Shown one piece after another: positions 1 to 5,251 of a stretch of DNA of 9,917 nt; positions within the stretch are counted from its first letter, which is position 1; the number at the start of each line of letters is the position of its first letter. The translations under genes and the position numbers were made by a program. The notes beneath the pieces were generated by a model. That model saw nothing but the letters and a program-made list of their open reading frames with translations, did no database searches and was not told the DNA's origin. Origin of the DNA: Actinomycetota bacterium (lineage in GTDB: Bacteria > Actinomycetota > Acidimicrobiia > Acidimicrobiales > CADCTF01); contig JAHWJQ010000069.1 in the NCBI GenBank assembly GCA_019348305.1, positions 1 through 9,917 on the forward strand. Reading direction: 5' to 3'.

Positions 1-133
1 TGCCTGCTGCGCAAAGGCTTTCACGCCCACAAGGCATGGCAAGGAGGCAGCACGGCGACGCCTGAGGCAGGCCGAGCGGCCACAGCCGGCCAGCCGCAGC
101 AGGCAGCCACGCGGGTGGCGACGCCCGGTTCTG
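1..133. other. Unassigned left-edge sequence
   Basis: I recognise no gene in this stretch. The plus-strand frame used by the downstream amidohydrolase stays open to the window edge, but its translation is rich in Arg, Ala and Gln and matches no amidohydrolase segment I know. The metal-binding HxH strand and the carboxylated-lysine region expected upstream of a complete enzyme are not visible here. The other two plus frames also give no recognisable protein. It may be rearranged or non-coding sequence, or part of a gene that begins outside the window. Confidence 0.4.
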
Positions 134-772
134 ATGCGTGCGGCAGCACCGCGCACGGCCGCAGCGCGGGCGAGCTCGAGCACCGACGCGCGCGTGCGGT
201 CCACGGTGGATGCCGTCGCGGCACGGCTCACCGACGAGCGCGGCCTGGTGTACCGCTACCACACCGCCGCCGGCGTCGACGGGCTCGAGCACTGCGGCTT
301 CTGGGTGGCCGAGGGGGTGCGAGCCGATCAGGAGCTCATCGACCGCATCGCCGAGCGGGGCATCACCGTTTGCCCCACTCTCGGCCTCCTCCCCGGGTCG
401 TCACTACCGCCGCCCGTGGCCAGCCGGATCCAGGCCATGAGCGCCTCCATCGGGCGGCTCCACAAGGCCGGAGTGCGACTGGTGGGCGGCACCGACGCCG
501 GCATCGCCCCAGCCAAGCCCCACGGTGTGGCGCGCTACGTCGCCGACCATCTACTGATGACGGGCCTCACCGCGGTGGAAGCTCTACGGGCGGTGACCTC
601 CGCCGGCGCCGACGCCTGTGGGCTCGGTGGCCGCAAGGGCAGGCTCGTGTCCGGCGCCGACGCTGACATCCTCGCCGTGGCCGGCAATCCCTTGGTCGAC
701 CCGCAGGCGTTGCGCCAGACGGCTGCGGTGTTCCGGGCCGGCGTGCAGGTGCCGACCCCGATGCCCGGCTAG
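134..772 (+). CDS. Amidohydrolase family protein, C-terminal part (5' end truncated or chimeric)
   Basis: This is the C-terminal half of a metal-dependent amidohydrolase of the imidazolonepropionase/Xaa-Pro dipeptidase-like group, which hydrolyses C-N bonds in cyclic or peptide-like substrates; the substrate cannot be named. Counting from the ATG at 134, residues 47-54 read GVDGLEHC, where His53 is a typical metal ligand. Residues 119-123 read GTDAG, where Asp121 is the catalytic, metal-binding aspartate. The tail GRLVSGADADILAVAGNPL is the usual return to the small beta-sandwich domain. Family members are about 400 residues and begin with an HxH strand. That strand, the bridging lysine and the first of the two later histidines are all missing, and residues before about 45 do not fit the family. 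The start codon is therefore only formal, because the frame is open to the window edge. The gene is probably non-functional or an assembly chimera. Its TAG stop abuts the stop of the convergent aminotransferase, with no spacer. Confidence 0.7.
   Translation: MRAAAPRTAAARASSSTDARVRSTVDAVAARLTDERGLVYRYHTAAGVDGLEHCGFWVAEGVRADQELIDRIAERGITVCPTLGLLPGSSLPPPVASRIQAMSASIGRLHKAGVRLVGGTDAGIAPAKPHGVARYVADHLLMTGLTAVEALRAVTSAGADACGLGGRKGRLVSGADADILAVAGNPLVDPQALRQTAAVFRAGVQVPTPMPG
174..292. repeat. 10-bp direct repeat bracketing the GH15-like segment
   Basis: The decamer GCTCGAGCAC occurs at 174-183 and again at 283-292. The second copy encodes the Leu-Glu-His of the amidohydrolase LEHC motif, and the first copy encodes the same LEH in a different frame. 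The 109-bp repeat unit contains almost exactly the GH15-like stretch. The core GCTCGAGC is itself palindromic. Possible causes are short-homology recombination, a slipped duplication boundary, or an assembly joining artefact. Chance is possible in such GC-rich DNA. Confidence 0.5.
185..289 (+). pseudogene. GH15-like (glucoamylase/trehalase-type) fragment fused in frame
   Basis: Residues 18-52 of the frame starting at 134 do not resemble an amidohydrolase. They resemble the segment of GH15 glycoside hydrolases where a new alpha-helix (RVRSTVDAVAARL) is followed by the hallmark GLVYRY strand and then a D-G-x-x-G-x-E turn. In GH15 enzymes this turn continues into an EGTFLLCTFW-type segment. Here the sequence instead switches at GVDGLE into the amidohydrolase LEHC motif. 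Both families can carry a similar GxDGxE string at this point, so a junction there keeps the frame. The assignment rests on recalled family consensus, not an alignment. Confidence 0.4.
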
Positions 773-1954
773 CTAGCGCACCGCTGCGATGGCCGCCGCG
801 AAGCGCGGCAGCGACCGCTCCACCATCTCGTCGGTGGCGGTGAGGGAGATGCGGAAGTAGCCGGGCAACTCCACGATGCGCCCCGGCAGCACGAAGACGT
901 CCTCTGCGGCCAGCCGCTCGCTGAATGCCGCGTCGTCGGGGATCGGGCACCGGGGGAGCAGGTAGAAGGCTCCCTCCGGCACGTGCAGCTCGTAGCCGGC
1001 GTCGCGCAGCGCCTCGACCATCACGTCGCGCCGGCGCTGGAGCTGCGCCATGTCGACGCACAGTCCCTCGATGGCGGGCAGCGCATGCTGCAGCACGGCG
1101 TCGGGCACGCCGTAGCCACTGAACTGGCTCACCAGGACAGCGGCCCGCATCTCGTCCCGTCCCGGCATCGACGGCGGCAGGGCCAGGTAGCCCAGCCGCT
1201 GGCCCGGCGCCAGCAGCGTCTTGCCGTAGCTGTAGAGCAACATCGAGTGGGGGTAGTAGCCGGTGGGGCTGGTGAAGCGGGCGCCCTCGAAGAGGATGCG
1301 GTTGTAGGCCTCGTCCGACAGCAGGTAGATGGCCCGCCCGTTGGCGGCCGATGCCGAGCCCAACACCGTGGCCAGCCGCTCGAGCGTCCGGGGCGGGTAT
1401 ATGCGCCCGGTCGGGTTGTTGGGGCTGTTGACGATCACCGCCCGGGTCCGCGGGGTGATGGCCGCGGCGATGGCGTCGACGTCGAGGTCGAAGCTGGACA
1501 GGTCGATGTTCACCCGCACGGGCACGCCGTGGGAGAAGGCGATCATCGACTCGTAGAAGAACCAAGGCGGGCTCTGGAAGATGACCTCGTCGCCGGGGCG
1601 CACCAGCGTCGCCAGGGCGATGGCCAGCGCCGTCGACGCCCCCTTGGTCAAGAAGATGTCGTCGCTTTCGAAGGGGATGTCGAGCCGTTGGCGCAGCGAC
1701 TCTGCCGCCGCGTCGCGGGCCGGGGCCTCGTTGCCCTTGTAGGCGAACCAACTCGCCGACCGCGGGATGCTGGCCTCGCGGATGGCCTCCACGTAGGCCG
1801 GTAACGGCATGTCCTGGGGGTTGCCGGCGACGAAGTCGCAGATCCCGTCGGAGCCGGCCCTGGTGACCCACGACGAGGCGGCCAGGAAGTCCATGAACGG
1901 CGCCGAGGCGGCGTGGGCCGCCCCGATGTGGCCCGACAGTGGCGAGTCGTTCAT
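773..1954 (-). CDS. PLP-dependent aminotransferase, class I/II (aspartate aminotransferase-like)
   Basis: This is a complete 393-residue fold-type I aminotransferase, a normal length for the family. It moves an amino group between an amino acid and a 2-oxo acid using pyridoxal phosphate in the cytoplasm. Visible landmarks are the KGAST phosphate-loop region (104-108), NSPNNPTG (176-183) with the PLP-contacting Asn180, SDEAY (213-217) with Asp214 for the pyridine nitrogen, and SYGK with the Schiff-base Lys245. R253 follows in GQRLGYL, and the substrate-carboxylate Arg368 lies in YFRISLT. The start is supported by a purine-rich GGGGAGAG Shine-Dalgarno (complement of 1959-1966) ending 4 nt before the ATG. 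The substrate cannot be read from sequence; aspartate or an aromatic/branched amino acid is possible. It is divergent from the hypothetical gene at 2090 across 135 bp and convergent with the amidohydrolase remnant. Confidence 0.9.
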   Translation of the reverse strand: MNDSPLSGHIGAAHAASAPFMDFLAASSWVTRAGSDGICDFVAGNPQDMPLPAYVEAIREASIPRSASWFAYKGNEAPARDAAAESLRQRLDIPFESDDIFLTKGASTALAIALATLVRPGDEVIFQSPPWFFYESMIAFSHGVPVRVNIDLSSFDLDVDAIAAAITPRTRAVIVNSPNNPTGRIYPPRTLERLATVLGSASAANGRAIYLLSDEAYNRILFEGARFTSPTGYYPHSMLLYSYGKTLLAPGQRLGYLALPPSMPGRDEMRAAVLVSQFSGYGVPDAVLQHALPAIEGLCVDMAQLQRRRDVMVEALRDAGYELHVPEGAFYLLPRCPIPDDAAFSERLAAEDVFVLPGRIVELPGYFRISLTATDEMVERSLPRFAAAIAAVR

Positions 1955-2002
1955 CGCTCTCTCCCCGCCACGGCGCCGACGCTACCTCTCGCCTCCTCGA
2001 TG

Positions 2003-2031
2003 TTGCACCCGTGAACCAAGACTGATAGAAC
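2003..2031 (+). promoter_or_regulatory. Possible sigma70-type promoter for the 2090 gene
   Basis: In the 135-bp divergent gap, TTGCAC (2003-2008) is followed after 17 bp by TAGAAC (2026-2031). The first matches the -35 consensus at five of six bases; the -10 match is weak. Transcription would start near 2038, giving a leader of about 50 nt that includes the GGAG ribosome site at 2081-2084. No convincing counterpart was found for the aminotransferase on the other strand. Confidence 0.25.
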
Positions 2032-2089
2032 AGCAGATGACACGAGATACCACTTCCCCTCCTGCGGCTCACCCTCCCGTGGAGACTCC

Positions 2090-2704
2090 ATGCGCCCTGC
2101 CCCGTCTTTCGCCCCCGTCGACTCACTCACCGTCCACCCCTGGCCCGACCCGGTCATCGACGCCCTCGGCCACCATCCCTGTTCCAGCTATGTCGAGGAC
2201 TTCTGGCTCGGGGTGCTCGGCCCCAGCACCACGTTCCTACTGCGCCACCTGGTGACCACCCTGGAGGCCTCGCCCGACGGCTTCAGCCTCTCGCTGCCGG
2301 TCACCGCCCGGCGCCTGGGCCTGGGCGACAAGGGCGGCCGGCACTCACCGTTCATGCGCTCGTTGGCCCGCCTGGTCCAGTTCGAGCTGGCCCAGCTGGA
2401 AGACGACGAGACGCTGGCGGTGCGCCGCCGCGTGCCGCCGCTCAACCGGCACCAGGTCCTCCGCCTCCCCGAACTGCTACAGGCCGCCCACAAGCGCTGG
2501 CAGGACGAGCAGCTCCACGCCCCGCCGGGCGAGGTCATGCGCCGCCGGGGCCGCCAGCTCGCCCTGTCCTACCTGGAGGCTGGTCTCGAGGCGGGAGAAA
2601 CCGAGCGCCAGCTCCTTCGGCTCGGCTACCACCCGGCTATGGCGTCGGAGTGCAGCCGGTGGGCCTCGTCCCGCCGCGAGGAGGCGGCCGCGCTCGTCGA
2701 CTGA
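2090..2704 (+). CDS. Conserved hypothetical protein (actinobacterial type, possible winged-helix fold)
   Basis: This is a complete protein of 204 residues. It resembles uncharacterised actinobacterial proteins built around a pattern of YVExFWLxVLGPSTTxLLR (34-52), a D-G-F turn followed by LSLPVTARRLGLG (66-78), then HSPFMRSLARLVQFELAQ (84-101) and an RRRVPPLNRHQVLRLPELLQAAH stretch (111-133). The helix, short turn, ARRLGLG helix and RSLARLVQF helix in succession look like a helix-turn-helix or winged-helix core, which would suit a regulator. That is an inference from apparent secondary structure. The C-terminal 70 residues are helical and charged. There is no signal peptide or membrane segment. 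The ATG is supported by GGAG at 2081-2084 with 5-nt spacing. It is divergent from the aminotransferase and could regulate it, but nothing in the sequence shows that. Confidence 0.75.
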   Translation: MRPAPSFAPVDSLTVHPWPDPVIDALGHHPCSSYVEDFWLGVLGPSTTFLLRHLVTTLEASPDGFSLSLPVTARRLGLGDKGGRHSPFMRSLARLVQFELAQLEDDETLAVRRRVPPLNRHQVLRLPELLQAAHKRWQDEQLHAPPGEVMRRRGRQLALSYLEAGLEAGETERQLLRLGYHPAMASECSRWASSRREEAAALVD

Positions 2705-2715
2705 CACGTCTCCTC

Positions 2716-2751
2716 GCCCTGGGCCCGCACTCCCTCCGGCGGGCCCAGGGC
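2716..2751. terminator. Bidirectional hairpin between convergent genes
   Basis: A perfect 13-bp inverted repeat, GCCCTGGGCCCGC (2716-2728) and its complement at 2739-2751, has a 10-nt loop. It sits in the 65-bp gap between the stops at 2704 (plus) and 2770 (minus). No T-tract follows on either side, as is common for terminators in GC-rich actinomycetes. The location between two convergent stops supports a shared terminator. Confidence 0.7.
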
Positions 2752-2769
2752 CGGGGGTCGCCGTGCGAG

Positions 2770-3366
2770 TCAGCGAGGGGCCGGGCCGAATCGTCCGCGG
2801 TGGACCACCTCTTCCAGCGGGCGCCGGCCCCGGTTGAGCGAGGGCGATGGCTCATCGGGAGCGGGGTAGCCAAGCGCGATGGCCCCCACCGGGGTGTAAT
2901 CGGGTGGCACGCCCAAGACGGGCCCCAGCACCGACCACCGGTCGCGCGGCAGCCCGAAGAAGAGGGCGCCCAGGCCGGCGTCGACGGCGGTGAGCAGCAT
3001 CAGCAGCGATGCCATGCCGGTGTCGATGTGCCAGTAGGGGACCGGCCACCGGCACTCGTCGCGGTCGGTCCAGCCCTTGTCCGCCTCGGCGTAGCGGTCG
3101 AGGTAGATCTCCCGGTTCGACAGGGCGATGATCACCACCGGCGCCCGGGCCACCGCCTGCCACCGGGGCCCCAGCGGCTGGTCGCCCCAGAACAGCCCGG
3201 TCTGGTCGGGCCCTTCGAGCACCAGGAACGCCCACCCCTGGCTGAAGCCGGCGGAGGGGGCGTGCAGCGCGTTGGCCAGAACCCGCTCGAGAACCTCGGG
3301 CGGCACCGGGCGCTCGTCGAAGTTGCGCACCATCCGCCGGCGCCGGACCACGTCCTGGAACTCCAT
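2770..3366 (-). CDS. Nitroreductase family protein (FMN-dependent)
   Basis: This is a 198-residue flavoprotein of the nitroreductase superfamily, which uses FMN and NAD(P)H to reduce nitro groups, quinones or related substrates. The N-terminus has the typical arginine-rich FMN phosphate-binding helix (RRRRMVRNF, 8-16), then APSAGFSQGW (36-45), the flavin-contacting loop usually written APSAGNxQPW. HIDTGMASLLMLLTAVDAGLG (113-133) is the conserved central helix before the second flavin loop, and the ALGYP (164-168) strand and RRPLEEVVHRGRFG ending close the fold. The ATG at 3366 puts the FMN helix at the correct distance. The frame is open further upstream, but that extension is low-complexity and would run into the divergent Usp gene. 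Only a weak GAGA-type ribosome site precedes it. The physiological substrate is unknown. Confidence 0.88.
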   Translation of the reverse strand: MEFQDVVRRRRMVRNFDERPVPPEVLERVLANALHAPSAGFSQGWAFLVLEGPDQTGLFWGDQPLGPRWQAVARAPVVIIALSNREIYLDRYAEADKGWTDRDECRWPVPYWHIDTGMASLLMLLTAVDAGLGALFFGLPRDRWSVLGPVLGVPPDYTPVGAIALGYPAPDEPSPSLNRGRRPLEEVVHRGRFGPAPR

Positions 3367-3404
3367 TGCCCAAGTCTCGCCCCCGGCCCCCTTGCGGCGC
3401 GACG

Positions 3405-3851
3405 ATGAGTGGCGTGTTCCGCTCGATCGTGGTGGGGACGGACGGGTCGGCAACGGCGACCGAGGCGGTTCGGCGGGCGACGGAGTTGGCCACGCTGTGC
3501 GGGGCCAAGCTCCACGTGGTGAGCGCCTACAAGCCACTCGAGGCGCTGTACGTGGCTCCCGACGTGCTTGCCGGCGCGACCTACGACCTCGTCAACCCAG
3601 AGGCAGACGCCCAGCGGGCGGCCGCCGAGGCCGCCGCCGGGGCCCGAGCCGCCGGCGTGGAGGCCGAGACCTATGCCTGCCCGGGCGACGCCGCTGCCGC
3701 CCTCATCGAAGTGGCCGAGGCGGAGGACGCCGACCTGATCGTGGTGGGGAACCGGGGCATGACGGGCAGGGGCCGGTTCCTGTTGGGCAGCATCCCGAAC
3801 AAGGTCTCCCACCACGCCCCGTGCACCGTGATGATCGTCCGCACCACCTGA
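3405..3851 (+). CDS. Universal stress protein, UspA family (ATP-binding type)
   Basis: This is a single-domain universal stress protein of 148 residues, a typical length. It opens with the beta1 strand RSIVVGTDGS (6-15); Asp13 is the adenine/ribose-contacting acid. It ends with the ATP-binding signature G-2x-G-9x-G-S: Gly115, Gly118, Gly128 and Ser129 inside VVGNRGMTGRGRFLLGS. The last strand is CTVMIVRTT. This places it with the ATP-binding, dimeric Usp group linked to stress, stationary phase or hypoxia adaptation. The ATG at 3405 is chosen because it lies directly before the first strand; an upstream in-frame ATG at 3366 would add 13 residues and overlap the divergent gene start. There is no Shine-Dalgarno, so initiation may be leaderless. 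It lies 38 bp from the divergent nitroreductase and 47 bp before the MoeB-like gene. Confidence 0.92.
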   Translation: MSGVFRSIVVGTDGSATATEAVRRATELATLCGAKLHVVSAYKPLEALYVAPDVLAGATYDLVNPEADAQRAAAEAAAGARAAGVEAETYACPGDAAAALIEVAEAEDADLIVVGNRGMTGRGRFLLGSIPNKVSHHAPCTVMIVRTT

Positions 3852-3882
3852 ACCGGCGTTTCGGGAATTCCGACCCGGCAGG

Positions 3883-3888
3883 TAAGGT
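3883..3888 (+). promoter_or_regulatory. Possible -10 element before the rhodanese-MoeB gene
   Basis: TAAGGT fits the actinobacterial TANNNT -10 hexamer. A start point about 7 nt downstream would give a leader of only a few bases before the ATG at 3899. No clear -35 is seen. The same bases could partly act as a poorly spaced AAGG ribosome site, and the gene could also be read from the usp gene 47 bp upstream. Confidence 0.25.
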
Positions 3889-3898
3889 TTCGGTTGTT

Positions 3899-5077
3899 AT
3901 GGCGTCGTTCAGAGAGCTTCTGGCCCAGACCAAGACCCGGATCCGGGAGGTCGACACCGCCCAGGCGGAGGAGGCGCTGGCCCGGCCCGGGGCCGTGGTG
4001 CTCGACGTGCGGGAGCCCGACGAGTACGACCAGGGGGCGCTGCCCGGCGCCCTCCACATCCCCCGGGGCCACCTCGAGAGCCAGGTCGAGACGAAGGTGC
4101 CCGACCGGGAGGCTCCGGTCGTCGTCTACTGCGCCGGCGGCACCCGCTCGGCCTTCGCGGCCGAGACCCTGGCGCAGCTCGGGTACTCCGATGTGGTCTC
4201 GGTGGCCGGCGGGTTCAACAAGTGGAAGAACGAGGGCCGCAACTGGTCGGTCCCGAAGACGCTCAGCCCCGAGCAGCGCAACCGCTACCACCGCCACCTC
4301 CTCCTGCCCGAGGTCGGCGAAGGGGGTCAGCAGAGGCTGCTCGAGTCGAAGGTGCTTCTGTTGGGCGCCGGCGGCCTCGGATCACCGGCCGGCATGTACC
4401 TGGCCGCCGCCGGAGTCGGCACCATCGGCGTCATCGACATGGACGTGGTCGACGAGTCCAACCTCCAGCGCCAGATCCTCCACAACATCGACCGCGTCGG
4501 CGAACGCAAGGTCGACTCGGCCAAAAAGACGCTCACCGCGCTCAACCCCGACGTCAACGTCGTCACCCACGACGTGCGCCTCGGTGCCGACAACATCCTG
4601 GGCATCATCGACGGCTACGACGTCATCGTCGACGGCACCGACAACTTCCCGACCCGGTACCTGGTCAACGACGCGTCACTGCTCAAGAAGATCCCCGTCG
4701 TCCACGGGTCGATCTTCCGCTTCGAGGGCCAGGCCACCGTGTTCCACCCCTACCAGGGCCCCTGCTACCGGTGCATGATCCCCGAGCCCCCTCCGGCCGA
4801 GCTCGCCCCCAGCTGTGCCGAGGCCGGCGTGCTCGGCGTGCTGCCGGGCATCATCGGGTCGATCCAGGGCATGGAGGCGCTCAAGCTGCTCCTGGGCCTC
4901 GGTGACTCGCTGGCCGGCCGGCTGCTGGCCTACGACGCCCTCGAGGAGACCTTCCGCACCTTCAAGGTCCCCCGCGACCCCCAGTGCCCCGCCTGTGGCG
5001 CCGACGCCGGCGAGATCGTCATCGCCGAGTACGACGAGCTGTGCATGCCCCACCCCCAGGCGGCGCCGGCCTCCTGA
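3899..5077 (+). CDS. moeB: Rhodanese-MoeB/ThiF fusion: sulfur-carrier adenylyltransferase/sulfurtransferase
   Basis: This 392-residue cytoplasmic protein activates the C-terminal glycine of a ubiquitin-like sulfur carrier (MoaD, ThiS or CysO type) by adenylation and can supply sulfur as a persulfide, feeding molybdopterin, thiamine or cysteine synthesis. Residues about 15-113 are a rhodanese domain: LDVREPDEYDQGALPGALHIP (35-55) and the active-site loop CAGGTRS with Cys78. After a short linker, residues about 122-372 are the E1-like domain. It has RYHRHLLLPEVG, the nucleotide loop GAGGLG (156-161), SNLQRQ (187-192) with Asn188 and Arg191, Lys204 and DGTDN with Asp248. Zinc pairs are Cys289/Cys292 and Cys363/Cys366, and Cys306 lies at the catalytic-cysteine position. 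All key residues are present. The order is odd: known MoeZ and MOCS3 proteins carry the rhodanese domain C-terminally. No carrier-protein gene is nearby, so the partner is unknown. Confidence 0.9.
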   Translation: MASFRELLAQTKTRIREVDTAQAEEALARPGAVVLDVREPDEYDQGALPGALHIPRGHLESQVETKVPDREAPVVVYCAGGTRSAFAAETLAQLGYSDVVSVAGGFNKWKNEGRNWSVPKTLSPEQRNRYHRHLLLPEVGEGGQQRLLESKVLLLGAGGLGSPAGMYLAAAGVGTIGVIDMDVVDESNLQRQILHNIDRVGERKVDSAKKTLTALNPDVNVVTHDVRLGADNILGIIDGYDVIVDGTDNFPTRYLVNDASLLKKIPVVHGSIFRFEGQATVFHPYQGPCYRCMIPEPPPAELAPSCAEAGVLGVLPGIIGSIQGMEALKLLLGLGDSLAGRLLAYDALEETFRTFKVPRDPQCPACGADAGEIVIAEYDELCMPHPQAAPAS

Positions 5078-5152
5078 CGCGCCATCCGGCGGTCGTGGGG
5101 CGCCCTCTGGACGCCAAGCTGCTGGAGCACCCCGCGCCGGCGCCTATCCTGC

Positions 5153-5182
5153 CCTGACAGCGGGAAGAGCACAGCTGTCGGG
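5153..5182. other. Hairpin upstream of the acyl-CoA mutase gene
   Basis: CCTGACAGC (5153-5161) pairs with GCTGTCGGG (5174-5182), nine pairs with one G-U, around a 12-nt loop. A TATCCT hexamer at 5145-5150 lies directly upstream and could be a -10 element, in which case most of this hairpin would form in the leader RNA of the mutase gene. It may equally be part of the 3' end of the MoeB-like transcript. Confidence 0.4.
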
Positions 5183-5189
5183 AACCTGA

Positions 5190-5226
5190 GGAAGAGGGAG
5201 TGGCCCCAAGGGCTGCTCCCTCTTCC
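5190..5226 (+). terminator. Strong stem-loop, probable terminator of the rhodanese-MoeB gene
   Basis: GGAAGAGGGAG (5190-5200) and CTCCCTCTTCC (5216-5226) form 11 perfect pairs. The stem continues inward through TGGCCC and GGGCTG with two G-U pairs, giving 17 pairs around a 3-nt loop. No T-tract follows. It lies 113 bp after the stop of the MoeB-like gene and only 25 bp before the mutase ATG, so it could terminate the upstream transcript or attenuate a longer one. Confidence 0.6.
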
Positions 5227-5239
5227 GCTCGGGCTTACC

Positions 5240-5245
5240 TAGCCT
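5240..5245 (+). promoter_or_regulatory. Candidate -10 hexamer for leaderless transcription of the acyl-CoA mutase
   Basis: TAGCCT occupies positions -12 to -7 relative to the A of the ATG at 5252, exactly where a TANNNT -10 sits when transcription begins at the start codon. No Shine-Dalgarno is visible before this ATG. Together these suggest a leaderless mRNA, a common arrangement in actinomycetes. A -35 match is not evident because the region upstream is taken up by the hairpin at 5190-5226. Confidence 0.4.
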
Positions 5246-5251
5246 GAGCCG

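Noticed and set aside
275..289. Cloning-vector junction (GTCGAC and CTCGAG restriction sites close together)
   Set aside because: These hexamers are common in GC-rich actinobacterial coding DNA, and the flanking sequence encodes sensible family motifs rather than vector.
567..2126. 519-residue open frame overlapping the aminotransferase on the same strand
   Set aside because: It is out of frame with the clear PLP-enzyme motifs and is Arg/Pro/Ala-rich throughout, so it is a GC-driven shadow.
3366..3404. DosR-type box between the nitroreductase and Usp genes
   Set aside because: The GAGACTTGGG string matches only half of the GGGACT-N-AGTCCC palindrome; the second half-site is absent.
5078..5251. 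Possible cobalamin riboswitch ahead of the B12-dependent mutase
   Set aside because: The gap is too short for the full fold, and I see neither the conserved B12-box sequence nor the multi-helix core; only two simple hairpins are present.
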